From Chryseobacterium sp. SORGH_AS_0447 (GTDB lineage Bacteria > Bacteroidota > Bacteroidia > Flavobacteriales > Weeksellaceae): a stretch of 64,000 nt of DNA. A program made the translations under genes and the position numbers. The stretch lies in contig NZ_JAUTAR010000001.1 of NCBI RefSeq assembly GCF_030818695.1, forward strand, positions 1,358,501 to 1,422,500. Direction: 5' to 3'. How positions within the stretch are numbered: position 1 is the stretch's first letter; each line of letters begins with the position of its first letter. A model generated the notes under the pieces. It had not been told where the DNA came from and made no database searches. It saw only the letters and a program-made list of their open reading frames with translations. Below, piece after piece: positions 1 to 8,648 of the stretch.

Positions 1-507
1 AAGGAAAAAGTAAAATCCGAATTAGACGAGTATTTCCAGCAGAATGCTGATGTTCACTTTGTGAATAAAGTATTGGAGCAGGTTTCTGAAAAAGAAGAAG
101 TAAAGCTTCCTGAAGAATTTTTGGTAAAATGGTTATTGTTCTCCAACCAGAACATCCAGTCTGCAGAACAGGCAAAAGAAATCCTTGAATCTGAGAAAAA
201 CCAGTTGAAATACCAGATCATCGAAGGAAAACTGATGACAGAAAACGAAATCCAGTTGGATTATGCAGATATTTTGGCACAGGCTGAACAATTGGTAAGA
301 AACCAATTAGCTATCTACGGAATCCACCACTTAGGGGATGAAGAGATCCAGAAGTATGCGGTTGAAATGCTTAAAGACCAGGAGCAGGTAAGACAGATCT
401 CTTCTGAAGTAGCCATGACGAAGCTGAAAGATGTTATTCTTGAGAAAGCAACGAAAAAAGAAACAGCTATTTCTCACGATGAGTTTTTAGAAGAGCTTAA
501 AAAATAA
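1..507 (+). CDS. tig: Trigger factor, C-terminal part (5' end outside window)
   Basis: The reading frame is open from base 1, so the gene begins before the window; 168 residues are visible. Trigger factor is the ribosome-bound chaperone and prolyl isomerase that meets nascent chains. The visible part would be the helical C-terminal chaperone domain: it is strongly charged, rich in Glu, Gln and Lys, and predicted almost wholly helical, with the wording KLPEEFLVKW and an EEL-KK end as in Bacteroidota trigger factors. The ribosome-binding and PPIase domains are not seen. A strong terminator follows 24 bases after the stop, so this is the last gene of its unit. Identification rests on family resemblance of the C-terminal domain only. 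Confidence 0.8.
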   Translation, partial: KEKVKSELDEYFQQNADVHFVNKVLEQVSEKEEVKLPEEFLVKWLLFSNQNIQSAEQAKEILESEKNQLKYQIIEGKLMTENEIQLDYADILAQAEQLVRNQLAIYGIHHLGDEEIQKYAVEMLKDQEQVRQISSEVAMTKLKDVILEKATKKETAISHDEFLEELKK

Positions 508-530
508 TTTATTTATACAATAAATATTTG

Positions 531-559
531 AAAACCACCGTTGAAGCGGTGGTTTTTTT
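531..559 (+). terminator. Rho-independent terminator after trigger factor
   Basis: Stem ACCACCG (534-540) pairs with CGGTGGT (547-553) around a 6-nt loop, followed by a run of T. Confidence 0.85.
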
Positions 560-620
560 ATTGGTGACGTTCAGCTCTTGTTCACTTAATATCCATATAT
601 TTACAATCTAAACTTAATTT

Positions 621-1316
621 ATGAAAAAGATCATCATTCCGTTTTTTTGCGCTATACTCTTCTCTACCTCCGTAGCGGCACAAACTACTACTACGGCAAC
701 CGCTAAGACGGAAGCTGTAAAATCGAAACTTACACCGAAAGAAGTGATAGACAACTACCTGAAAGCATTGGGTGGAAAAGATAAATTGGAAGCTGTCCGT
801 ACCGTAATAGTTGAAAATACGATTACCGGCAGTGCCGTACCGGGCGAAATCAAAATGACAGCAAAGAAAATGGGTAATAAATTCAAATCTGAACAGTCTT
901 TTATGGGCCAGGTCGCTGCTTCCCAGCTTTTTGACGGTGAGAAAGGCTACTTTCAGCAAATGGGTCAAAAAACCGAAATTTCTGCGGATAGACTTGCGGA
1001 ACTGAAAAAAGGAAAGGCCATCGATGCATTGGCTTATGATGCGGCGAACTATTCAACAGTAACCGTTGAAAAGCTGGACGGTAAAGATTATAACGTTCTG
1101 AGTTCTGACAAAGGTAAATTTTACTTTGATACTGCTACAGGCTTATTATATAAATCAATATCGAAAGAAGGAAATGCGATTATAAAAAGTTATATGACTG
1201 TAGACGGGATTAAGTTCCCAGAAGAAATCAACGCAGAAGGAAACGGACAGCAAGTTACTATTAAAACAACGAAAGTAATTCTTAATTCAGGAGTTTCTGA
1301 TGCTGATTTTAAATAA
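621..1316 (+). CDS. Secreted LolA-like / outer membrane lipoprotein-sorting-type protein
   Basis: A 231-residue protein with a clear signal peptide (Lys-rich start, hydrophobic core, cleavage near the AAQ at about 19-21), followed by a Thr/Ala-rich linker and, from about residue 38, a domain beginning with 'PKEVIDNYLKALGG'. Many periplasmic proteins of Bacteroidota that resemble LolA carry this opening ('a family of interest'): repeated beta strands with phrases such as 'GEIKMTAKKMGNKFKSE' and 'LFDGEKGYF'. LolA-fold proteins bind lipid or lipoprotein acyl chains in the periplasm, but the substrate here cannot be told. It stands alone between two terminators and just upstream of the M16 protease. 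Function is inferred from fold-like patterns only. Confidence 0.6.
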   Translation: MKKIIIPFFCAILFSTSVAAQTTTTATAKTEAVKSKLTPKEVIDNYLKALGGKDKLEAVRTVIVENTITGSAVPGEIKMTAKKMGNKFKSEQSFMGQVAASQLFDGEKGYFQQMGQKTEISADRLAELKKGKAIDALAYDAANYSTVTVEKLDGKDYNVLSSDKGKFYFDTATGLLYKSISKEGNAIIKSYMTVDGIKFPEEINAEGNGQQVTIKTTKVILNSGVSDADFK

Positions 1317-1339
1317 AAAAATATAGATTTAACATAATA

Positions 1340-1366
1340 TAACCGGGTTTATCCCGGTTTTTTTAT
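1340..1366 (+). terminator. Rho-independent terminator
   Basis: AACCGGG (1341-1347) pairs with CCCGGTT (1353-1359) around a short loop, followed by T6. It closes the 621-1316 gene. Confidence 0.85.
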
Positions 1367-1616
1367 TGAGTTTATTATATTAACTTAATTTTAACTAAAT
1401 ATTTATATTTTGTTTTTGGAAATCATCTATTTTTGTCGAGATAAAAACACACAAAATAATACAAATGATGAAAAAAAATAATTACCGAATGAAAAAGTCC
1501 AATTTCTTTTGGTTTCATTGATACCTATTTAATCAGTCTGTTTATTTTAATGATAATTTATAAAATATTAACTGATAATAACATGTCTTTTATTTCATTA
1601 TTAAGTGAATAATTTA
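1367..1616. other. AT-rich intergenic stretch before M16 protease gene
   Basis: Very AT-rich. It holds a -7-like motif TATTTTTG at 1428-1435 and, after it, an 18-codon ORF (1465-1521, ATG ATG ... TGA) ending in Phe-Phe-Trp-Phe-His. No hairpin follows it and nothing ties it to the protease, so no gene is called here. Confidence 0.4.
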
Positions 1617-1624
1617 TACTTTTG
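1617..1624 (+). promoter_or_regulatory. Bacteroidota -7 element (TACTTTTG)
   Basis: Matches TAnnTTTG and lies 28 bases before the ATG of the M16 protease gene. No good TTG element is visible at the expected distance. Confidence 0.6.
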
Positions 1625-1652
1625 AACAAAATTAATAATCAAAAAACAAGCT

Positions 1653-4514
1653 ATGAAAAAAATGTTTTCGTCATTTGCCGTGGTCTTCCTGATGTCTGCA
1701 AATGTTTTTGCTCAGAATATTCCTACGGATGCTTCTGTACGAACCGGTACGCTTTCCAATGGAATGAAGTATTATATCAAAAAAAACACATTACCCGAAA
1801 AGAAGGTGGATTTTCGTCTGGCTATCAATGCCGGATCCATCCTCGAAGATGAAAACCAGCGCGGGCTGGCTCACTTCATGGAACACATGAATTTCAACGG
1901 TACCAAGAATTTTCCCGACAACAAATTGGTGGATTTCTTACAGTCGATCGGTGTAAAATTCGGACAGCACTTAAATGCATATACCAGTTTCGACGAAACG
2001 GTTTATATGCTTCCTGTGCCGCTGGATAAGCCTGGTAATCTGGATGCCGGACTTAAAGTAATGGAGGACTGGGCTTTTAATGCTACCCTTTCAGACGAAC
2101 AGATCAATAAGGAAAGAGGAGTCGTACTGGAAGAACTCAGGCTCGGTCTGGGAGCGGATAAAAGAATGTCAGATAAATACCTTCCGAAATTGTTGTATAA
2201 TTCTCAGTATGCCAACCGGCTGCCGATCGGTAAAAAAGAAGTGCTGGAAAACTTCAGCCCTGATGTGATCAGACAGTTCCACAAAGATTGGTACAGACCG
2301 GATCTTATGGCCATCGTTGTAGTAGGGGACATCAATGTGGACGAAGTAGAAAAGAAAATCAAAGACAATTTCGGCAAATACAAAAATCCTGCAACGCCGA
2401 AGGAAAGAAAAGTATTCGATCTTCCGAACCATAAGGAAACATTGGTAGCTATTGAAACGGATCCCGATGCGACGAGATCGATGGTACAGTTTATTATGAA
2501 AGATGCTGATGCCTATCAGCCGGACGTTACCGTGGAGCAGTATAACCAAAGCCTTATAGAGCAGATTACCTCTACGATGCTGAACAATAGGCTGGGTGAA
2601 CTTGTCAACTCCAACAATCCTCCCTTTACTTACGGATCGGTTTACCACGGCGGAACCTATGCCAGAAGCAAAGAAGCATTCCAAGGATTTGCGATGGTAA
2701 AAGACGGAAACCAGCTGAGTGCCCTGAAGGTCCTTTTAGAGGAAGTGGAAAGAGCAAAAAGATTCGGATTTACCCAAACGGAACTGGATCGCGCTAAAGC
2801 GCAGGTAATGTCCAATATCGAAAGAACCTATAACAACCGTGACAAAACGGAAAGCGATGAGCTGGTAGATGAATATGTAAGGAATTTCCTCGAACATGAG
2901 CCGATGCCGGGAATTGCCTGGGAATATGAAGATACCAAAAAATTTCTTCCTTCGGTAACCCTTGCGCAGACCAATGAAGTCATCAAAAAATTTGTAAAAG
3001 ACGACAGCAGGGTAGTGGTAATCACCGGTCCTAAAAAAGACAATGTGCAGATGCCGACCGAAGCCATGGTCATGAATACTTTTGATGCGGTAAAAATCGC
3101 TGACCTAAAACCGTATCAGGAAAAAGCCACTATTAAAAACCTGGTGAAGCCCTTTAAATCGGAAGGTAAAATCGCTAAAACCGAGACGGATGCAAAATTA
3201 GGAACAACAACCTGGACCTTAGGCAACGGAGCAAAAGTGACCTTTAAGAAAACAGACTTCAAAGATGACGAAATTGTATTCTCAGCAAGAAGTATGGGTG
3301 GAAGTTCCCTAATCAATGATGTGGATTTCAATAAAACACAGTTTGCCTTCCCCGCATTGCCCGAAGCAGGGGTAAATGGCTTCACAAAAGCTGATCTTAC
3401 CAATTACCTGGCAGGAAAGCAGGCAAATGTAAACGCAATGATAGGTCCATATTATGAAGGAATTTCAGGAAGAACGAACCAGAAAGATTTGGGAACGGCC
3501 ATGGAGCTGATGTATGCTTACTTCACAGGATTGAACTACAATCAGGATGCTTTCAATGCTTATAAAACAAAACAGTCTGCGATGCTGGACAATCTGCTTT
3601 CAAACCCGCAATTTTATTTTTCCAGTGAGCATGCCAAATTCATGAATCAGAAGAACCCGAGGTTCATCGGTGTTATCCCGATGCAAAAAGACTGGGCCAA
3701 TACGGATTATAAAAAAGCTTACGACATCTATAAGGAAAAATTTGCCAACGCCGGAAACTTCCATTTCTACTTTATCGGAAACATTGATGAAGCCAAACTT
3801 AAGAATGAAGTATTGCAATATATCGCAAGCCTTCCGTCCACTGGAAAAACCACTAATTTCAAGGATACCGGATACAGGCAGATGACCGGTGATTATACAA
3901 AGGTTTACAAAAAAGGAAAAGATCCTAAAAGCATGGTTACCATTTCCTACAGCGGAGAAGCACCTTATAATGAGAAAGAAGCTCTGGCTATGGAAGCATT
4001 AGGCGAAGTAGCCACCATTAAGGTAATTGAAAAGTTGAGAGAAGATGAGAGCGGGATCTATGGCGGAGGTGCCCGGGGAGGAATGTACAAAGTACCTTTC
4101 GGAAGCTATAATTTCAGCATCAATTTTCCTTGCGGACCGGAAAATGTGGATAAACTGACCAAAAGTGCGATTGCGGAACTTCAGAAATTAATTGATAAAG
4201 GCCCGGAACAGAAAGATCTGGATAAGTATAAAGAAGGAGAAATGAACGATTACAATACCCAGATCAAAGACAATATGTTCTGGATGAGCAATCTTACCAA
4301 AAACCAGTTCGACGGTACCGATAAGTACGAAATCCTAAACTATCAGGAAAAAGTGAAGGCACTTACGGTAAAAGACCTTCAGGACGTTGCCAAAAAATAC
4401 CTTACCAAAGGCAGGATCGTTGCAACACTGATGCCGGAAGACGGCTGGGAAAATACCAAGAAACCGGAAACAAAAGCAGAAACTGCAGTAATAAAAACCG
4501 GCGCAGCGAATTAA
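1653..4514 (+). CDS. M16 (pitrilysin/insulinase) family zinc metalloprotease
   Basis: A 953-residue two-half M16 peptidase with an N-terminal signal peptide (about 1-21, ending VFAQ), so it is periplasmic or surface-exposed. The inverted zinc motif is seen as H74-F-M-E77-H78, with the distal ligand Glu at E154 in ERGVV, the spacing normal for the family. The second half (about 520-930) repeats the fold without a zinc motif, including an R/Y-type region near 'GIYGGGARGG', as expected for the clamshell partner domain. Bacteroidota carry several such enzymes, which degrade peptides in the envelope. The gene is monocistronic, with a TACTTTTG promoter element upstream and a strong terminator downstream. 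Substrate unknown. Confidence 0.95.
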   Translation: MKKMFSSFAVVFLMSANVFAQNIPTDASVRTGTLSNGMKYYIKKNTLPEKKVDFRLAINAGSILEDENQRGLAHFMEHMNFNGTKNFPDNKLVDFLQSIGVKFGQHLNAYTSFDETVYMLPVPLDKPGNLDAGLKVMEDWAFNATLSDEQINKERGVVLEELRLGLGADKRMSDKYLPKLLYNSQYANRLPIGKKEVLENFSPDVIRQFHKDWYRPDLMAIVVVGDINVDEVEKKIKDNFGKYKNPATPKERKVFDLPNHKETLVAIETDPDATRSMVQFIMKDADAYQPDVTVEQYNQSLIEQITSTMLNNRLGELVNSNNPPFTYGSVYHGGTYARSKEAFQGFAMVKDGNQLSALKVLLEEVERAKRFGFTQTELDRAKAQVMSNIERTYNNRDKTESDELVDEYVRNFLEHEPMPGIAWEYEDTKKFLPSVTLAQTNEVIKKFVKDDSRVVVITGPKKDNVQMPTEAMVMNTFDAVKIADLKPYQEKATIKNLVKPFKSEGKIAKTETDAKLGTTTWTLGNGAKVTFKKTDFKDDEIVFSARSMGGSSLINDVDFNKTQFAFPALPEAGVNGFTKADLTNYLAGKQANVNAMIGPYYEGISGRTNQKDLGTAMELMYAYFTGLNYNQDAFNAYKTKQSAMLDNLLSNPQFYFSSEHAKFMNQKNPRFIGVIPMQKDWANTDYKKAYDIYKEKFANAGNFHFYFIGNIDEAKLKNEVLQYIASLPSTGKTTNFKDTGYRQMTGDYTKVYKKGKDPKSMVTISYSGEAPYNEKEALAMEALGEVATIKVIEKLREDESGIYGGGARGGMYKVPFGSYNFSINFPCGPENVDKLTKSAIAELQKLIDKGPEQKDLDKYKEGEMNDYNTQIKDNMFWMSNLTKNQFDGTDKYEILNYQEKVKALTVKDLQDVAKKYLTKGRIVATLMPEDGWENTKKPETKAETAVIKTGAAN

Positions 4515-4549
4515 TTTAAATAATTGATATCCGATATAAATTCAAAGAA

Positions 4550-4586
4550 AAACCGTCCTGTAATTTTACGGGACGGTTTTGTTTTA
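4550..4586 (+). terminator. Rho-independent terminator after M16 protease
   Basis: AACCGTCC (4551-4558) pairs with GGACGGTT (4571-4578), followed by TTGTTTT. Confidence 0.85.
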
Positions 4587-4676
4587 TATAATGCCGTCTG
4601 TATTAGAATCCGGGCAGCACTTAAATAATACTAGCAAATACTCTAAACGCTCCAACTCCAAACCCCTCAAACTCAA

Positions 4677-5261
4677 CTAAGCTCCATACTCCTTCTTCCA
4701 CTCCTCAGCTACTTCGCTTAAAGTATCGTAAAAATCTTCTCCGTATTTACGGATCAACGGGGTTTTCAGGAATTTGTAAACGGGAACCTGCAATTCTTTG
4801 CCCAGCGCACAGGCATCGCTGCAGATCTTCCATACATCATAATTCAATGCTTTAAAAGTGGAGTATTCCGTTACCCGGATCGGGTAGAGGTGGCAGGAAA
4901 TCGGCTTTTGCCAGTCTACCGCGCCGTCTTCATACGCTTTTTCAATCCCGCATTTCGTAATTCCGTTTTCATCGAAAGTTACGTAGGCGCACTCCCGGTT
5001 TTCAACCATGGGGGTCACGTACATTCCGTCCATCGGATCGGTGGTCCAGGTTCCGATCTGTTCGATGGATCTGATGCCTTCCTGGGTAAGGTAAGGTTTG
5101 ATTTTATCAAAAATGTTGTCTAAAATTTCCAGTTCACTTTTATCTAAAGGAGCACCTACATCTCCTTCCACACAACATGCCCCTTTACATTTCGAAAGGT
5201 TGCAAACAAACTCTTCGGAAAAAATATCCTCGGAGATCAATTTATCGTCTATCTGAATCAT
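4677..5261 (-). CDS. DUF3109 family cysteine-rich protein
   Basis: A 194-residue protein recognised as DUF3109 from its Cys pattern: C20, C25, C29 and C30 in an N-terminal CxxxxCxxxCC cluster, then C90, C103 and the block 'KPISCHLYPIR' (C122, H123). This arrangement resembles the YkgJ-type metal-binding cysteine clusters, so binding of an iron or zinc centre is likely, but no reaction is known. The start ATG lies six bases after the DUF6427 stop, and both genes run leftward, so they form one operon from the promoter at 6190-6197. The family is widespread in Bacteroidota. Function unknown. Confidence 0.85.
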   Translation of the reverse strand: MIQIDDKLISEDIFSEEFVCNLSKCKGACCVEGDVGAPLDKSELEILDNIFDKIKPYLTQEGIRSIEQIGTWTTDPMDGMYVTPMVENRECAYVTFDENGITKCGIEKAYEDGAVDWQKPISCHLYPIRVTEYSTFKALNYDVWKICSDACALGKELQVPVYKFLKTPLIRKYGEDFYDTLSEVAEEWKKEYGA

Positions 5262-5267
5262 AATCTT

Positions 5268-6173
5268 TTAAAATAAGTTAAAATACGTTCCGGCTTTAAA
5301 ACCGGATAAGCTGAAAATTATTAGCCACAGGCTCACTTCCTGCATCCAGTATTTCGGCAGGAACCTCAGCATCCGGCTAATGATAATCGTCGAGGGGAAA
5401 GCCAGAAGCAGTAAATATTCGTAACTTTTATTCATATAAAGAACAATCGTGATCAGCTGTGCTACGGAGAATACCAGGAGGAAGGTATATTTGTAGCGGC
5501 TTATCGGGCTCTTTTTGTTGTAATTTCTAAAGTGGTCGTAGATCGCGTAGATCAGCATCAGCATCACTGGGATCAGAGGGATCAGCTCTTTGTAGTCTTC
5601 AGCCGGTTTCAGCTTTCCGAAAGGGAAATAATCGATATTCCAGCTTGTGAAACCAAAGAAGAACATCACCGAGAAATAGCTGAATACAATTAGGATAATC
5701 CCCAGCAGGAAGCGGAAGATATTTAATCCGATCCTTTCCGAAGTGGCAATCACGTGAATGATCACAAAAACCGCCATAGGCCAGGTTGTCGGAAGGAAAA
5801 TAAAATTGAGGGCAACGATCGAACCTACCAGCACGTATGATCTCTTTCTGATATCTTCGTTTGTGCTTGTGAGCAGCAGGAGAAGAAAAGAGTTGGTAAG
5901 CAGGGAAACGGCAATCCCGATGTCCAGATGTCCGGGATACAGACCGGAAATAAAGAAAGTATATAAAAACAGAGGCAGGTGGGTCTGGTAATTCAGGGCA
6001 ATGCTGTGGAAACAGAAATATCCTAAAGCAATTCCCAGAAAAGTAATCCCGGCAATAATCGCCTCATAGGTGTTGAAATTCAATAAATTAAAAGTTATTA
6101 CGATTAAAAGAAGAAACCCGATGTACACAGGAATTGAAAAAATATTGCTTTCTTTTGAAAGTAATTTAAACAT
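5268..6173 (-). CDS. Polytopic membrane protein, DUF6427-like
   Basis: A 301-residue inner-membrane protein with roughly nine to ten hydrophobic segments and short loops. The opening 'MFKLLSKESNIFSIPVYIGF' and the next-door DUF6341 gene match the DUF6427/DUF6341 pairing that I know from Flavobacteriia. The segment 'FISGLYPGHLDIGIA' carries the only conserved-looking charged residue inside the membrane part. The gene is divergent from the DUF6341 gene over 42 bases and is first in an operon with the DUF3109 gene. No biochemical role is known; a wzy/mannosyltransferase-like fold is possible but not shown. Confidence 0.75.
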   Translation of the reverse strand: MFKLLSKESNIFSIPVYIGFLLLIVITFNLLNFNTYEAIIAGITFLGIALGYFCFHSIALNYQTHLPLFLYTFFISGLYPGHLDIGIAVSLLTNSFLLLLLTSTNEDIRKRSYVLVGSIVALNFIFLPTTWPMAVFVIIHVIATSERIGLNIFRFLLGIILIVFSYFSVMFFFGFTSWNIDYFPFGKLKPAEDYKELIPLIPVMLMLIYAIYDHFRNYNKKSPISRYKYTFLLVFSVAQLITIVLYMNKSYEYLLLLAFPSTIIISRMLRFLPKYWMQEVSLWLIIFSLSGFKAGTYFNLF

Positions 6174-6179
6174 TTTTTA

Positions 6180-6187
6180 TAAATTTG
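6180..6187 (+). promoter_or_regulatory. -7 element TAAATTTG for DUF6341 gene
   Basis: Exact TAnnTTTG match with a TTG at 6155-6157 (spacing 22). It drives the gene at 6216 and abuts the opposing element at 6190-6197. Confidence 0.65.
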
Positions 6188-6189
6188 TA

Positions 6190-6197
6190 CAAAGTTA
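6190..6197 (-). promoter_or_regulatory. -7 element TAACTTTG for DUF6427-DUF3109 operon
   Basis: Exact TAnnTTTG match on the minus strand, 16 bases from the ATG at 6173. Only two bases separate it from the plus-strand element. Confidence 0.65.
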
Positions 6198-6215
6198 ATT
6201 TAAAAAAGGAAAATA

Positions 6216-6449
6216 ATGACGTCTTTCTTTCTATTCTTAAGCAAAGTTTTCAAATGGTCTTTCGGTTTCTTTGATGCTTTCGGTAATGTTCTGAACTGGA
6301 TTCTGTTTATCGTTTGCTGCGTAATGTTCACGTACTGGTGCTACGTTTTAGTATCCACGTTAGGGAACAATAAAGATAAAGACTACTATTCTCCAACGGA
6401 AGGTAAGCATCCTTACTACGATCCGACGATCTACAAAAATGAAGGTTAA
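6216..6449 (+). CDS. Small membrane protein, DUF6341-like
   Basis: A 77-residue protein with one or two transmembrane segments (about 7-22 and 25-48) and a polar tail ending 'YYDPTIYKNEG'. The tail phrase 'DYYSPTEGKHPYYDPTIY' is typical of DUF6341 proteins of Flavobacteriia, usually neighbours of DUF6427. It is transcribed alone from the TAAATTTG element at 6180 and closed by a strong hairpin terminator. The role is unknown; the conserved neighbourhood suggests that it works with the divergent membrane protein. Confidence 0.75.
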   Translation: MTSFFLFLSKVFKWSFGFFDAFGNVLNWILFIVCCVMFTYWCYVLVSTLGNNKDKDYYSPTEGKHPYYDPTIYKNEG

Positions 6450-6468
6450 TTAATTGGTTATATAGTAA

Positions 6469-6508
6469 AAAGCCGATCGGATTTTATATCTGATCGGCTT
6501 TTTTATTA
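6469..6508 (+). terminator. Rho-independent terminator (likely bidirectional)
   Basis: AGCCGATC (6471-6478) pairs with GATCGGCT (6492-6499), followed by T6. It sits between convergent genes; the minus strand also has a short T run, which may serve the stress-protein gene. Confidence 0.8.
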
Positions 6509-6519
6509 ACGATTAAAAT

Positions 6520-6969
6520 TTAATTTTCACTTTTTTCATGGATTGGAAGTACCAACACCGGGATATCGGAATCCTTTGTAATGCCTTTTGTCAGGCTTCC
6601 CACAAAAACATCATAGATGCCGCTTCTTCCATGTGACCCCATCACAATAAAATCGGCCATCTTATCCTTAGCGTGTTCCAGAATAATATCTTTTGCCAAG
6701 CCCTGCTTCAGAATATGTTCGCAGTCTACGCCATGAGCCAGGATTTTCTGCTGAAGTTTGTTCAGCTGCACCAGCTCTTCACGGATTTCATTTTCTTCCA
6801 CTTCCGGAAAGTACTGGAAGCCCATATCGCCGATGGCAAAACCGATATCGGAAGGCGCCACGTGAATAAGATAAATCCTGCCGTTGATCTGCTTAGCAAA
6901 TCGTACGGCTCCTTCTAAAAGCTGATCGGTCTTTTCCCCAAAATCTACGGGTAATACTATATTTACCAT
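6520..6969 (-). CDS. Universal stress protein (UspA family)
   Basis: A 149-residue single-domain Usp protein. The ATP-binding signature G-x2-G-x9-G-S is complete (G111, G114, G124, S125), so it belongs to the nucleotide-binding class rather than the UspA-like non-binding class. The opening 'NIVLPVDFGE' places the conserved Asp at residue 9. Such proteins are cytosolic dimers made under starvation or stress. It is monocistronic, convergent with the DUF6341 gene, and lies 59 bases from the end of the FAH-family gene. Confidence 0.9.
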   Translation of the reverse strand: MVNIVLPVDFGEKTDQLLEGAVRFAKQINGRIYLIHVAPSDIGFAIGDMGFQYFPEVEENEIREELVQLNKLQQKILAHGVDCEHILKQGLAKDIILEHAKDKMADFIVMGSHGRSGIYDVFVGSLTKGITKDSDIPVLVLPIHEKSEN

Positions 6970-7028
6970 GATCTTTAATTTTGTCTATTAAAGATAGGAA
7001 AATTATGCCAAACGACCCCACAAAATGC

Positions 7029-7634
7029 CTACAATATTCGGATGTCGAGCACTTTTTCGTTTTCAAGATACGCTTCCAGAATATCATTTTCCTCCACTTT
7101 ACCTACCCCTTTCGGCGTTCCCGTGAAGATAAGATCTCCCACCCTCAGGGTAAAATACTGGGAAACAAACGCAATAATATCATCGATGGTAAACATCATG
7201 TCTTTCGTATTACCGTCCTGCACCTTCTCCTTATTCTTGAGTAATGAAAACGATAAAGCTTCGAGGCTGAAATTCTCTTTCTTAAAAAAGTTTCCTACCA
7301 CGGCAGATCCGTCAAACCCTTTGGCCAGTTCCCACGGCAGCCCTTTCGATTTCAGGTCGCTCTGAAGATCCCTTGCCGTAAAATCGATTCCCAGACCGAT
7401 TTCGTCATAATGCTTGTGAGCGGTTTCCTTCTGGATGTATTTTCCGCCTTTTGAAATTTTCACGACAACTTCCAGTTCGTAATGGACATCTTCCGAAAAC
7501 TCGGGAATATAAAAATCGTTTCCTTTCAGCACTGCAGTGTCCGGCTTGATAAAGATCACGGGCCTTTCCGGGATCTCATTGCCCAGTTCTTTGGCATGTT
7601 CGCTGTAATTTCTTCCTATGCAGATGATTTTCAT
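7029..7634 (-). CDS. Fumarylacetoacetate hydrolase (FAH) family protein
   Basis: A 201-residue single FAH domain, the length of FAHD1/YcgM-type acylpyruvases or oxaloacetate decarboxylases. Metal ligands are visible: E53 and E55 in HYELEVV, D84 in 'GIDFTARD', with K105 and D108 in 'ELAKGFDGS'. It cleaves or decarboxylates short 2,4-dioxo acids; the exact substrate is not readable. It is the last of four tightly packed minus-strand genes (gaps of 3, 2 and 1 bases), an operon beginning with the exonuclease at 9413. Confidence 0.9.
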   Translation of the reverse strand: MKIICIGRNYSEHAKELGNEIPERPVIFIKPDTAVLKGNDFYIPEFSEDVHYELEVVVKISKGGKYIQKETAHKHYDEIGLGIDFTARDLQSDLKSKGLPWELAKGFDGSAVVGNFFKKENFSLEALSFSLLKNKEKVQDGNTKDMMFTIDDIIAFVSQYFTLRVGDLIFTGTPKGVGKVEENDILEAYLENEKVLDIRIL

Positions 7635-7637
7635 AAT

Positions 7638-8246
7638 TTATTTAATATTAAATGTTGTATCGATGGATAATTTTTCGTTGCCCATATACCGGATATGTAA
7701 AAATTGGTGGTCTTGTTTGAATGTTATACTATCAAGATATTTTTTATCCGGAATAGAGAACAATTCTTCTTTCTCTTCAAATGGAAATTTTTTCCGTACA
7801 AAATAAATATCCTGGGCTTTCGTCATTCCGGACGAATGATATTCGCTTTCAATTCTGTAATTTTCCTTTTCTCTGATCACGGATGGGATATGATAAGCTT
7901 TTATTCCTAACAATCCGATAATGATTAAAATAAACTGGTGTATAACCGGGATATTAAAGACAAAAGAAAATAGATTGATGATCAGCAATCCCGGATTTCT
8001 GATGCCGAATTTCATGGCCAGCAACAGGCAGCTCAGAGAGAACCCGTATAAAAAATTCTGGGTCCAGACTCCGTAAAAATGTGCAATTCCTAGAAATTCA
8101 ATCATATAAAAAGAATACAGGATAAGCCCTGAAATCAAAAATAGCCTGGCTGCTTTATAATGAGGCTGCTTAGGAATTCTTTTTATAAAAAAAGCAAAAA
8201 TGCCCGTGACAAATACCAATAGTGAAAAGTTGAAAAGCTCGTTCAT
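7638..8246 (-). CDS. Hypothetical membrane protein
   Basis: Not recognised. The 202 residues show about four to five hydrophobic segments in the first 130 residues, followed by a soluble C-terminal part (about 130-202) rich in charged and aromatic residues. It lies three bases upstream of the FAH gene and two bases downstream of the DUF2007 gene, so it is certainly co-transcribed with them. No motif gives a function. Confidence 0.7.
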   Translation of the reverse strand: MNELFNFSLLVFVTGIFAFFIKRIPKQPHYKAARLFLISGLILYSFYMIEFLGIAHFYGVWTQNFLYGFSLSCLLLAMKFGIRNPGLLIINLFSFVFNIPVIHQFILIIIGLLGIKAYHIPSVIREKENYRIESEYHSSGMTKAQDIYFVRKKFPFEEKEELFSIPDKKYLDSITFKQDHQFLHIRYMGNEKLSIDTTFNIK

Positions 8247-8248
8247 CG

Positions 8249-8647
8249 TCAGTGCGTAAACTCATTCCCGCAGTAATAGCATACAAACTTATGGCTCGTC
8301 AGGATTGAAATCCCGAAAAAGCTGGTGGCACTGTCGTCCCGGTAAATATGGTTGGAACCGCATTTCGGGCATACAAAATCAAAAGGCGGGTTTTCGATGG
8401 TATGCTCTACTTCCAGCGGAAATTCTTCATTTTCTTTATAGTCCAGCAAAGCCTGATGGGCTTTTTCAAGGTCTTCCTCAAATACCTGCAGCTGGATACC
8501 CCCAACCGCCTGAGACAGGAGCCAGTCCGACTGGATCAGCTGCTCGTTCGCAATAAAACTGTTGATGCCGCTTTCCGCCAGGATCTGTTTGTCACGGTTC
8601 GCCTGAAGCGCCGTTTCGTAGAATTTGAATTTTACAAGCTCGCTCAT
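8249..8647 (-). CDS. DUF2007 domain protein with C-terminal zinc ribbon
   Basis: A 132-residue protein. Residues 1-70 resemble DUF2007 (putative signal-transducing, PII-like fold: 'FYETALQANRDKQILAESGI'). Residues about 95-130 form a zinc ribbon, with CPKC and CYYC pairs about 25 residues apart. The ATG at 8645-8647 is preferred because the open frame extending upstream would overlap the exonuclease gene by 100 bases; with this start only one base separates the two genes. Third-from-last gene in the exonuclease operon. Function unknown. Confidence 0.75.
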   Translation of the reverse strand: MSELVKFKFYETALQANRDKQILAESGINSFIANEQLIQSDWLLSQAVGGIQLQVFEEDLEKAHQALLDYKENEEFPLEVEHTIENPPFDFVCPKCGSNHIYRDDSATSFFGISILTSHKFVCYYCGNEFTH

Positions 8648-8648
8648 T

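Noticed and set aside
2169..2684. Long minus-strand frame opposite the M16 protease, and similar antisense frames opposite other genes (e.g. 11502-12038, 61884-62621).
   Set aside because: They are mirror frames of well-supported genes with Phe/Arg/Ser-rich, non-protein-like translations.
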